From positions 1-6,148 of the forward strand of contig SKIY01000015.1 of assembly GCA_007116205.1 (NCBI GenBank): a stretch of 6,148 nucleotides of DNA, read 5' to 3'. The notes below the pieces were generated by a model. The model was not told where the DNA came from. It searched no databases and saw nothing but the letters and a program-made list of their open reading frames with translations. The DNA is from Candidatus Izemoplasma sp. (GTDB lineage: Bacteria > Bacillota_I > Bacilli_A > Izemoplasmatales > Izemoplasmataceae). Positions within the stretch are counted from its first letter, which is position 1, and the number at the start of each line of letters is the position of its first letter. The translations under genes were made by a program, and so were the position numbers. Positions 1 through 6,072 of the stretch are shown here, in pieces.

Positions 1-765
1 AGTTTCAATCTCTGATTCTTTTTTAACTTTATCGCCAAGTTCTTCTTGAATTGCGCGTAATTTTTCACGCAAATAATACTCACGTTGATTTTCATCAATA
101 TTTTTCTTTACCGTACGGTTTATTTTATCTTCAATTTCATTCATATGACGCTCTTTTTCAATATCTTGAAGTAAATAGTTTAACCGTTTTTCAATAGAAG
201 CTGTTTCTATATATTTAAATTTATGGTTTTCTGATATTTTTAAATTATTCGCTAAAATATCACATAATTTATCACTAGAAACCCCTGATTGAATCGCCTC
301 TAAGCTTTGTTTAGGCTTGTTTAAAATGTTTTGGGCATTATCCATAACTTGTTTAACAATCATGCGAACTAAAGCAATTTCTTCATCGACATCTGAAGAG
401 TGTGCTGGTCGCGTTTCAAAGCGTGTTGAAAAATACGTTTTAGTCGTATCAAACTCCGTAATCTCAGCGCGAACGATTGGATCAAATTTTACTTTGAAAT
501 TACCATTTGGCAATTTTATTTTAATACCAATTTTTGCTAAAACTGCATAGTTAAGCATATCTTCTTGTTTCGGGTTTTCTACCATCGGATTTTTTTGAAT
601 CAATAATAAAATATAGTTATCGTGATTGCGCTCCGCTTCTAATAAAGCTGTTTTACTCGCCGCACGTCCGACTTCTGTTCGAACATCGGTATGTGGAAAA
701 GGCGCCACACCACGCAACGCGATACTCGGTAATGTTCCTTCGGTTGTTTTTGTTGCATCATACAT
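1..765 (-). CDS. lon: ATP-dependent protease LonA, N-terminal part (runs off left edge)
   Basis: The 255 codons seen read without interruption and continue past position 1. Lon is a cytosolic homo-oligomeric AAA+ serine protease that degrades misfolded and selected regulatory proteins. Visible here are the N-terminal substrate-binding (LAN) domain, starting with LPSIALRGVAPFPH near residue 13 (family pattern LPxLPLRxxxxFP) and running to about residue 205, and then the helical linker with the hallmark ENQREYYLREKLRAIQEELG near residues 224-243. The AAA+ Walker motifs and the Ser-Lys catalytic dyad lie outside the window, so activity cannot be judged. The start is the ATG at 763-765, with a GAGGTG Shine-Dalgarno (plus-strand 772-777) 6 nt upstream. 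It lies downstream of tig and the HAD gene on the same strand but has its own promoter. I am sure of the family; no CtsR or CIRCE operator is apparent upstream. Confidence 0.96.
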   Translation of the reverse strand, partial: MYDATKTTEGTLPSIALRGVAPFPHTDVRTEVGRAASKTALLEAERNHDNYILLLIQKNPMVENPKQEDMLNYAVLAKIGIKIKLPNGNFKVKFDPIVRAEITEFDTTKTYFSTRFETRPAHSSDVDEEIALVRMIVKQVMDNAQNILNKPKQSLEAIQSGVSSDKLCDILANNLKISENHKFKYIETASIEKRLNYLLQDIEKERHMNEIEDKINRTVKKNIDENQREYYLREKLRAIQEELGDKVKKESEIET

Positions 766-789
766 ATTGTTCACCTCTAATTCTAATCG

Positions 790-821
790 GGATTTCCCCA
801 AATAAAAATGTTCTTAAATCC
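790..821 (-). repeat. Small inverted repeat in the lon leader
   Basis: GGATTT at plus 790-795 and AAATCC at 816-821 are inverted copies separated by 20 nt, within the predicted lon 5' leader. A short nested GGG...CCC pairing is also possible at its lon-proximal end. The stem is only 6 bp and there is no U-run, so this is at most a weak leader structure or an operator half-site pair; chance is a real alternative. Confidence 0.2.
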
Positions 822-835
822 TTTTACTATAGCAT

Positions 836-863
836 ATTATACTTTATTTAAACACATTTACAA
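836..863 (-). promoter_or_regulatory. Probable sigma-A-type promoter of lon
   Basis: On the minus strand a TTGTAA (plus 858-863) is followed after 16 nt by a perfect TATAAT (plus 836-841). This would start transcription near position 829 and give a leader of about 64 nt before the lon ATG. It lies in the 151-nt gap between the HAD stop and the lon start, so lon can be expressed apart from tig. The match is by eye only. Confidence 0.65.
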
Positions 864-916
864 AGTAATATGACAATTAAAAACGTATCTTGCAAGCTAT
901 CGATTTCTATTGCAAC

Positions 917-1726
917 TTAGGGTTTTTTTAGCAATAGATTATCCAACGTTTTCGCAACACCATCTTCTTCACACGTCGCTGCTGCAAGTTGGTTTGCTGC
1001 AGTTTTTGCAGCGGTCGTTGCATTTGGCATAGCAAAGCTTAAATGTGCATATGATAACATTTCAACATCATTGTCATTATCGCCAAAAGCAATAATATCT
1101 TGCTTAGGAATATTGAGTTGCTCTGCGAGTGTTTTTAAGGCACTCGCTTTAGATGTATTTTGTGGTAAAACATCTAAAAAAGCCGTTTGGCTTTTTGTTA
1201 TATGTGCAAACGATTGATTCCGATATTTACCATAAGCTTTGTTAAAACGTGTTTTATCATTATCAATTATTAGTAGTTTATAGGCATCTTTTTTTAAGAG
1301 CGGTTTAATCGTTTCATGATAATGGATATCAATGATTGATGTCGGGTGTGATGCATTCCAGGCTTCATAAAACTTTATCCGTTTTAAATCATTGGTATGA
1401 AAGCCATCTGGCGCATAAAAAGTGTATCCAAGATCATGCTTATCCGCATAGTGTAGCATTAGGTCAATGGCTTCAAAACACACCTTTGATTCCTTATATA
1501 TTTCGCCTTTAGTATCGCGTATTAACGCGCCATTATTAAGTATTAAGGGCTCCTTAATTGCGAGTTGTTCAGCATATGGTTTTGTGAGTTCGTAAGCGCG
1601 TCCTGTCGCTAGTGTGACAATGTGCCCTTCATCCCTTAACTGTTCGATGACTTGCATGCTATATGCACTAATGCTTTTATCTTGTTTTAATAACGTATTA
1701 TCTAAATCTAATGCAATAAGTTTCAT
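917..1726 (-). CDS. Cof-type HAD-IIB family hydrolase (predicted sugar-/nucleotide-phosphate phosphatase)
   Basis: This 269-residue cytosolic protein has the normal length for Cof/YidA-like haloacid dehalogenase phosphatases. These enzymes use Mg2+ and an Asp nucleophile to remove phosphate from small metabolites such as sugar phosphates, FMN or PLP; the substrate cannot be read from sequence. Motif I is DLDNT at residues 7-11 (nucleophile D7, acid/base D9; the common form is DLDGT). Motif II is T41 in TLATGR, motif III is K193 in NTSKASAL, and motif IV is GDNDND at 215-220 (D216, D220). The C2-type cap lies between, about residues 85-185. All catalytic residues are present. The family's usual AMGNA is AMPNA at 232-236. 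The ATG has a strong AGGAGG (plus 1732-1737) 5 nt upstream. It follows tig by 43 nt, but an intrinsic terminator fills that gap, so expression probably needs readthrough or a promoter I cannot see. Confidence 0.93.
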   Translation of the reverse strand: MKLIALDLDNTLLKQDKSISAYSMQVIEQLRDEGHIVTLATGRAYELTKPYAEQLAIKEPLILNNGALIRDTKGEIYKESKVCFEAIDLMLHYADKHDLGYTFYAPDGFHTNDLKRIKFYEAWNASHPTSIIDIHYHETIKPLLKKDAYKLLIIDNDKTRFNKAYGKYRNQSFAHITKSQTAFLDVLPQNTSKASALKTLAEQLNIPKQDIIAFGDNDNDVEMLSYAHLSFAMPNATTAAKTAANQLAAATCEEDGVAKTLDNLLLKKP

Positions 1727-1740
1727 GATTGCCTCCTATG

Positions 1741-1767
1741 AAAAAGCACTTCCGAAGAAGTGCTTTT
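1741..1767 (-). terminator. Intrinsic terminator or attenuator between tig and the HAD gene
   Basis: An 11-bp uninterrupted stem (plus 1742-1752 with 1757-1767) closes on a C(UUCG)G tetraloop in the minus-strand transcript and is followed by a run of five U. It starts 3 nt after the tig stop codon. It is a textbook rho-independent terminator, except that the HAD Shine-Dalgarno begins only 3 nt beyond the U-run. The A-run on the other side makes it symmetric, but no plus-strand gene leads into it. Confidence 0.88.
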
Positions 1768-1769
1768 AA

Positions 1770-3056
1770 TTACTTAGTCTTTAAGTTTTCAACAAGGAAA
1801 TCGATTGTTTTACGGAACACAATTTGTTGTTTTACAGCATTTTCATTTACTTGTGATTTAATTTGTTCAACATCCATATTGTGTTGCTTTGATAAGTCTT
1901 CGTAAGTACTTTCGATTGCTTCCTTATCCGCTTCAATGCCTTCTTCTTTGGCAATTGCTTCAAGCGTTAAGTTATAACGAATTGAGCGTTCAGCATCTTT
2001 TAATAAGTTTTCTTCAAACTGTTCTTTGTCCATGCCAGTTAACTGCAAGTATGTATCTAAATCGATACCGTATTGTTGTGCTTGACGTTTGGTGTTATCC
2101 ATCATGCGGTTTTTCTCTTCGTCAATCATTTCTTGCGGCAAGGTAACTTTTGCATTTTGAGCAGCTTGATCAACTGCGAAATCAATTGCTTTGTTACGAC
2201 TTTGCTCTTCTTTTTGTTTTTTCAATGTGTTTAACGTATCTGTTTTTAGTTGATCAATTGTTTCTACACCTTCACGGTCTAAATCTTTAACAAAGTCATC
2301 GCTAAGTTCAGGTGTTTCTTTAACTTTGATTTCGTGAAGTTTTGTTTTGAATATTGCATCTTTACCTTTAAGGTTTTCTGCTTGATAATCTTCTGGGAAT
2401 GTAACTTTAACATCACGTTCTTCGCCAGCTTTCATCCCCACCATTTGATCTTCAAATCCTGGAATGAATTGTCCTGAACCGATGACCATTTCATGGTTTT
2501 CTGCTTTTCCACCTTCGAACGCTTCGCCATCAACGAACCCTTCAAAATCAAACACAGCCGTGTCGTCTTTCTCTAGTTCGCCTTCTTCTTTAACAACCAA
2601 TTCAGCGTTTTGACCGAGGAGACGTTCGATTTCAGCATCGATTTCTTCATCAGTAACTTCTGGTGTTTCTTCTTCGTACTCAAACCCTTTATATTCCCCA
2701 AGTTCAAGTTCTGGTTTTACAGCAACTGTAGCAGTATATGTAAATCCTTTTCCTTTTTCAACAGTATTGATGTCTAAATCAATTTTAGGTTGAGAAACAA
2801 CTTCTAAGTTGTTTTCAGATACTGCATCATAATACGTTTCTTGAATAGCATGGTTGAGTGCTTCTTCATAAAGTGATTCAACACCCTTGTGTTGTTCATA
2901 AATTTTTCGTGTTACTTTTCCTTTGCGAAACCCTTTGATTTCAACTTCGTCTTTTACTTTATCAAACGCGTAATCAAGTCCGTGATCAAATTGTTCTGGT
3001 GTTACTTCAATTTCGATTCTCACACGAGAATCTTGTAGCTTATCGACTTTCGCCAT
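1770..3056 (-). CDS. tig: Trigger factor, ribosome-associated chaperone and peptidyl-prolyl isomerase
   Basis: Trigger factor binds the ribosome near the peptide exit tunnel and shields nascent chains. At 428 residues it matches the usual Firmicutes length. Domains in order: the N-terminal ribosome-binding domain (about 1-115) with the signature GFRKGK at 42-47; the FKBP-type PPIase domain (about 155-245), including DTAVFDFEGFVDGEAFEGG and the GSGQFIPGFEDQMVGM segment; then the long helical C-terminal chaperone domain (about 250-428), rich in Gln, Lys and Glu. The signature normally reads GFRxGKxP, but here position 49 is Thr (ACA) instead of Pro. The ATG has AGGAGG 11 nt upstream and a good promoter. 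The HAD gene and lon follow on the same strand. In Bacillus subtilis tig lies next to clpX and lon; here the HAD gene takes the place of clpX. Confidence 0.97.
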   Translation of the reverse strand: MAKVDKLQDSRVRIEIEVTPEQFDHGLDYAFDKVKDEVEIKGFRKGKVTRKIYEQHKGVESLYEEALNHAIQETYYDAVSENNLEVVSQPKIDLDINTVEKGKGFTYTATVAVKPELELGEYKGFEYEEETPEVTDEEIDAEIERLLGQNAELVVKEEGELEKDDTAVFDFEGFVDGEAFEGGKAENHEMVIGSGQFIPGFEDQMVGMKAGEERDVKVTFPEDYQAENLKGKDAIFKTKLHEIKVKETPELSDDFVKDLDREGVETIDQLKTDTLNTLKKQKEEQSRNKAIDFAVDQAAQNAKVTLPQEMIDEEKNRMMDNTKRQAQQYGIDLDTYLQLTGMDKEQFEENLLKDAERSIRYNLTLEAIAKEEGIEADKEAIESTYEDLSKQHNMDVEQIKSQVNENAVKQQIVFRKTIDFLVENLKTK

Positions 3057-3091
3057 AATATAAAATACCTCCTAAGATTAAATCCTGTTTA

Positions 3092-3119
3092 ATTATAACA
3101 TACTGTGCTTGATTGTAAA
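3092..3119 (-). promoter_or_regulatory. Probable sigma-A promoter of tig (extended -10)
   Basis: The minus strand carries TTTACA (plus 3114-3119), a 16-nt spacer and TATAAT (plus 3092-3097) preceded by TG one base away, an extended -10. Transcription would start near 3085, about 29 nt before the tig ATG, with AGGAGG in between. It is the best promoter match in the window. Confidence 0.75.
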
Positions 3120-3151
3120 CTGCTATACAAAAAAACTCTATTTCTTATGAA

Positions 3152-3176
3152 TAAAGGATGCATTCGCCATCCTTTA
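3152..3176 (-). terminator. Hairpin after the NUDIX gene, probable weak terminator
   Basis: A 9-bp stem (plus 3152-3160 with 3168-3176) with a 7-nt loop begins 7 nt after the NUDIX stop. The 3' arm ends CCTTTA followed by TTC in the minus-strand transcript, so there is no real U-run; a T7 run lies about 20 nt further on. It probably ends or slows the rnj-NUDIX transcript before the tig promoter, but it could also protect the 3' end or be leaky. Confidence 0.5.
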
Positions 3177-3183
3177 AGTCATA

Positions 3184-3666
3184 TTACGCTAAACTATTTA
3201 TAAAGCCTAAAAACTCGCGTTGATATATTGCATCAGCATGGTGATGGTCTGTTTGGTGTTCACTAAAATGTGATAATACCGTCTCTAACGGCACGATATG
3301 AACTTCCATACCAGCTGCACGTTCTTCTTTTGTGTGTTGTGGTTTTTGTGGGTCACCATCGGCTTCACAAAGGAAAAAATGGTGTTCCCATATTGAATCA
3401 CGAAAATGTTCTGTTAATATAACGGTTTTTTTAATGTTTTTAACTTTGAAACCAGTTTCTTCTAACACTTCACGCTGTAACGCCGCTTCAGGGGACTCAT
3501 CGTCGTTAATCCCACCACCTGGTAAGGTGTAAAGATTCCAGTTCTTATTATAAATAATGACAAACTGATCGTTATATTGAAGGATCGCTCGCGCACCACG
3601 ACGCGCGTTCAAATGGCTAACATCAGCTTTTGTTAAATCATCTTCAAAGATATTTATACGTTTCAT
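3184..3666 (-). CDS. NUDIX hydrolase, translationally coupled to RNase J
   Basis: This 160-residue cytosolic protein belongs to the NUDIX superfamily, which hydrolyses a nucleoside diphosphate linked to another group (NTPs, NDP-sugars, capped RNA ends) using Mg2+ or Mn2+. A complete NUDIX box, G(x5)E(x7)REUxEExGU, spans residues 51-73, with G51, E57, R65, E66, E69, E70 and G72 all in place; REVLEETGF is its core. The preceding LYTLPGGG is the usual entry to the box. The C-terminal part is His-rich (HQTDHHHADA, about 138-147). The substrate cannot be told from the motif. The ATG overlaps the RNase J TGA as ATGA (3663-3666) and I see no Shine-Dalgarno in front of it, so it probably depends on ribosomes finishing RNase J. 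A role in RNA 5'-end processing with that enzyme is inference; nucleotide-pool cleaning is the alternative. Confidence 0.93.
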   Translation of the reverse strand: MKRINIFEDDLTKADVSHLNARRGARAILQYNDQFVIIYNKNWNLYTLPGGGINDDESPEAALQREVLEETGFKVKNIKKTVILTEHFRDSIWEHHFFLCEADGDPQKPQHTKEERAAGMEVHIVPLETVLSHFSEHQTDHHHADAIYQREFLGFINSLA

Positions 3667-5336
3667 TTTTGTGTATCAATCAAGACTGGAATAACTAAGG
3701 GGCGTCGTGATGTCTCATGAAATAAGTGGCGGCCAACGTCTTCACGAAGCTTATCTCTAAAAGCTCGCCAATCAACAAAACGACCTGAAAAAATTTCTGT
3801 AGCTACCTTTTTATAAATATCTTGAACTTGACTAATTAATGCTTCGTTTTCTTTCATATAAACAAACCCACGAGAAACCACTTCAGTTTCGCCTAAGGTT
3901 TTTTTCTGTTTCGCATCAACGTTAGCAATAATTAATAAAACACCATCTTGTGATAACGTTTCGCGATCTTTTAAAACAATTTCACTTAAATCGCCTTCTA
4001 AAATACCATCTACTAATACATCGCCTGTATTAATCGAGTAAATATGTTCACTCGGCAAACCATTATTAAACTCTAACACTTGGCCGTTATCTAGCAGATG
4101 AATATTTTCTTTTTCATAACCCATGCTCAAGGCAATTTTATTCATCGCATAAAAATGACGATGTTCACCAATGACTGGAATAATATTTTTCGGACTTAAA
4201 ATATTTATAAGTAATTTAACATCATTGCTGCTTGCGTGTGATGGGGGCAGCATAGATTTATCAATTTTAACAATATTAATATCATTGCGATATAAAATAT
4301 CGAGTGTCCGCGCAGCAATTTTTTCAGTGCCAGGAACAGGTGGTGTCATTAAAATAATGGTATCGCTTGGATGAATGTGAATCAAACGATCTAGTTTCCG
4401 CACCATGCGTTGTAACATATGAAATGGCTCATGACGGTCTCCCGTCACTAAAACCAAACTATTTTCTAAAGTGTTTTTGTTTTTCTCATCAATAAACTTT
4501 AATGTGTCTAGCTTATCTTCTGGAATTTTTAAATAGCCTAAATTAATCGCAATATCCACCATACGTTGCGCCTTACGCCCGATAATAGCAATATTTCTAT
4601 GGTACGCTAACGCAATGTCAATGACTTTCTGAATACGAAAAATATCCGTTGAAAACGCTGAAACAATAACGCGTTTTTTCGCATTCATAAATGCTTGATT
4701 AAGCGCTTGATCTAAGTTGCGACTCGTCGCTGAATGCCCGAGATGCTCCGCACCAATACTTTCACTTAACAAAGCTAAAACATTTTTACCAGCAATGTGT
4801 GCTAGCCTTTCAAAACTCGTTTTATACGCTTTATCTACATTTTGATCAAAGGTATAATCAGGACTGTATACAATCGCCCCATCTTTCGTACTCACAACAA
4901 TCCCAAACGACTCCGGAATAGAATGTGTGGTTTGGTAAAAGCTAATTTCTACATCACCAAATGTTAGTTCATCTTGCTTAGTTACGACGTTTAACTTATA
5001 GTCTTCTGCTTTCATGTTTTGTTCACTTAGTGCATCTTTTAGTAAAGCTAAGGTAAAAAAGCTCCCATATATTGGGACGTTTAACTGTCTTAGTAGTGCT
5101 GGAACCGCACCAATGTGATCTTCATGACCATGACTTAAAAATACCCCTTGTATAGATTTTTCATTTTCTTTCAAATATGAAAAATCAGGTAGTACTGAAT
5201 CCACTCCATAAAGCTCTTGAGCAGGATATTTTAAGCCCGCATCCAAAATAAAAAGTTTACGATCAACATCGATACAATACATATTTTTACCATCTTCACC
5301 AAGACCACCTAAACTAAAAATCTTAATTTTTGACAT
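3663..5336 (-). CDS. RNase J family 5'-3' exo/endoribonuclease, divergent (J2-like?)
   Basis: RNase J enzymes are beta-CASP metallo-beta-lactamase ribonucleases that degrade and mature RNA, preferring 5'-monophosphate ends. The 557 residues match the family length and align end to end with Bacillus RNase J as I recall it. The metallo-beta-lactamase parts are at about 1-210 and 350-430, the beta-CASP domain is between them, and a C-terminal dimerisation domain (about 445-557) holds LSQDGVLLII, SRGFVYM and SRRPLVIPVL. Metal ligands H69, H71, D73, H74 (HGHEDH), H138 (TTHSIP) and D160 (SPDYTFD) are present. The C-terminal ligand His (PxHGEYR in J1) is I389 here (PVIGEHR). J1's GSQGEP is GDRHEP (299-304), and SGHGGQEE is SHASSND (366-372) with H367 kept. 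B. subtilis J2 also lacks that last His, so this is more J2-like than J1-like, but the exact paralogue is unsure. AGGAGG lies 9 nt before the ATG; the gene leads the NUDIX operon. Confidence 0.93.
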   Translation of the reverse strand: MSKIKIFSLGGLGEDGKNMYCIDVDRKLFILDAGLKYPAQELYGVDSVLPDFSYLKENEKSIQGVFLSHGHEDHIGAVPALLRQLNVPIYGSFFTLALLKDALSEQNMKAEDYKLNVVTKQDELTFGDVEISFYQTTHSIPESFGIVVSTKDGAIVYSPDYTFDQNVDKAYKTSFERLAHIAGKNVLALLSESIGAEHLGHSATSRNLDQALNQAFMNAKKRVIVSAFSTDIFRIQKVIDIALAYHRNIAIIGRKAQRMVDIAINLGYLKIPEDKLDTLKFIDEKNKNTLENSLVLVTGDRHEPFHMLQRMVRKLDRLIHIHPSDTIILMTPPVPGTEKIAARTLDILYRNDINIVKIDKSMLPPSHASSNDVKLLINILSPKNIIPVIGEHRHFYAMNKIALSMGYEKENIHLLDNGQVLEFNNGLPSEHIYSINTGDVLVDGILEGDLSEIVLKDRETLSQDGVLLIIANVDAKQKKTLGETEVVSRGFVYMKENEALISQVQDIYKKVATEIFSGRFVDWRAFRDKLREDVGRHLFHETSRRPLVIPVLIDTQK

Positions 5337-5371
5337 ACTGTTTTGCCTCCTAATTGGTCTTTGTCGTTAAC

Positions 5372-5380
5372 ATTATATCA
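5372..5380 (-). promoter_or_regulatory. Probable extended -10 promoter of the rnj-NUDIX operon
   Basis: The minus strand reads TGATATAAT: a perfect TATAAT (plus 5372-5377) with an upstream TG, the extended -10 arrangement. No convincing -35 lies 16-18 nt upstream, which extended -10 promoters tolerate. Transcription would start near 5365, about 29 nt before the rnj ATG, with AGGAGG (plus 5346-5351) between. Confidence 0.6.
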
Positions 5381-5422
5381 TAGTTAAGTTAAAAATGATT
5401 TCTATTTGGCTGAAAAGCCTTT

Positions 5423-5428
5423 TATGAT
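5423..5428 (+). promoter_or_regulatory. Possible -10 element of recU
   Basis: TATGAT lies 24 nt before the recU ATG. No good -35 sits at the right distance, and the resulting leader would be only about 18 nt, leaving the Shine-Dalgarno close to the 5' end. A promoter must lie somewhere in this 116-nt divergent gap, since the upstream gene points away, but this particular element is a tentative choice. Confidence 0.3.
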
Positions 5429-5452
5429 AAACTGTAAATAGGAGTGATTTTT

Positions 5453-6028
5453 ATGATAAAATATCCAACAAGCAATAAAGTCTATCAACAAAAACCCATC
5501 AGCACAAAAAATCGTGGGATGGCTTTTGAAGCGCTCATTGATCAAAGTAATACCTACTATTTAGAAAACAGTATTGCCGTTATTCATAAAAAGCCAACAC
5601 CGATCCAAATCGTTAAAGTTGATTATCCAGCGCGACAACTTGCAAAAATCACTGAAGCGTATTATAAAACCCCCTCAACAACAGACTATAATGGTATATA
5701 TAAAGGTCATTACATCGATTTTGATGTAAAAGAAACACGCAGTAAAACCGCTTTTCCTTTAAAAAACATTCATCCCCACCAAATAAAGCATTTGAAAAAT
5801 GTTCATCAACAACAAGGGTTTGCATTTATTCTGATTGCGTTTAAGACCCGTAACACTTTTCATTTATTGCCATATCATAAGCTTGAGTTTTATCTGAATC
5901 GCGCGACAAAAGGGCGTAAATCGATAACATACGAAGAGATAAAGGCTGATAGTTACACGATACAAGAAGGTTATCGGCCACCCATTGATTACTTAAAAGC
6001 GATTGATCGATGGTTAGAAGATATATAA
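5453..6028 (+). CDS. recU: Holliday junction resolvase RecU
   Basis: RecU resolves four-way DNA junctions during recombinational repair and chromosome segregation in low-GC Gram-positive bacteria. At 191 residues it is close to the usual length of about 200, with a shorter N-terminal extension than Bacillus subtilis RecU. Clear family segments are NRGMAFEALID (20-30), IAVIHKKPTPIQIVKV (41-56), STTDYNGIYKGHYIDFDVKET (75-95), FPLKNIHPHQIKHL (101-114) and GRKSI (154-158). The nuclease core is D78 with D91-x-K93; B. subtilis has D88, E101 and K103, so the central acidic residue is Asp here rather than Glu. I place the start at ATG 5453, not the in-frame GTG at 5444: AGGAG at 5440-5444 is 8 nt from the ATG and overlaps that GTG, and MIKYP matches the family start MIRYP. 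It is transcribed alone and divergently from rnj, and ends in a strong terminator. Confidence 0.96.
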   Translation: MIKYPTSNKVYQQKPISTKNRGMAFEALIDQSNTYYLENSIAVIHKKPTPIQIVKVDYPARQLAKITEAYYKTPSTTDYNGIYKGHYIDFDVKETRSKTAFPLKNIHPHQIKHLKNVHQQQGFAFILIAFKTRNTFHLLPYHKLEFYLNRATKGRKSITYEEIKADSYTIQEGYRPPIDYLKAIDRWLEDI

Positions 6029-6060
6029 AAAATGGCTACAATTGTGCAGCCATTTTTTTT
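6027..6060 (+). terminator. Strong intrinsic terminator of recU, probably bidirectional
   Basis: An A-rich arm followed by TGGCT (6033-6037) pairs with AGCCA (6048-6052) and the following T-run. The stem is 11 bp, with flanking A6 and T8 tracts and a 10-nt loop. It overlaps the recU TAA. Because an A-run precedes and a T-run follows, the complement also forms a hairpin with a U-tract, which suits the convergent minus-strand gene beyond it. Confidence 0.9.
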
Positions 6061-6072
6061 GGATGTTTTTAA

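Noticed and set aside
317..550. Plus-strand open frame of 77 codons
   Set aside because: It lies wholly antisense to the lon N-terminal coding region, has no ribosome binding site and no protein-like features; it is a shadow.
890..915. TTGCAA...TTGCAA inverted pair after the HAD stop as a terminator
   Set aside because: Only 6 bp (each arm is itself palindromic), a 14-nt loop, and the T-run is several bases away; no convincing terminator follows HAD.
766..916. CtsR heptad repeat or CIRCE operator expected before a stress protease gene
   Set aside because: No GGTCAAA-type repeats or TTAGCACTC-N9-GAGTGCTAA are present.
1764..1792. TTGAAA-17-TTAAAA on the minus strand as a private HAD promoter
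   Set aside because: The -10 matches only 3 of 6 consensus bases and the start would fall inside the terminator hairpin; too weak to call.
1889..2146. Plus-strand open frame of 85 codons
   Set aside because: It is antisense to the conserved C-terminal domain of trigger factor; Leu/Arg/Ser-rich composition is typical of a shadow frame.
3332..3532. Plus-strand open frame of 66 codons
   Set aside because: It runs antisense through the NUDIX box, whose coding sense is certain, and has no start signal.
4171..4374. Plus-strand open frame of 67 codons
   Set aside because: It is antisense to RNase J; no supporting start site.
5444..5452. GTG at 5444 as recU start
   Set aside because: This GTG overlaps the AGGAG Shine-Dalgarno that serves the ATG at 5453, and the extra three residues are not family-like.
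5337..5452. Riboswitch or small RNA in the divergent intergenic region
   Set aside because: Leaders predicted on both sides are under 30 nt, too short for a known riboswitch fold.
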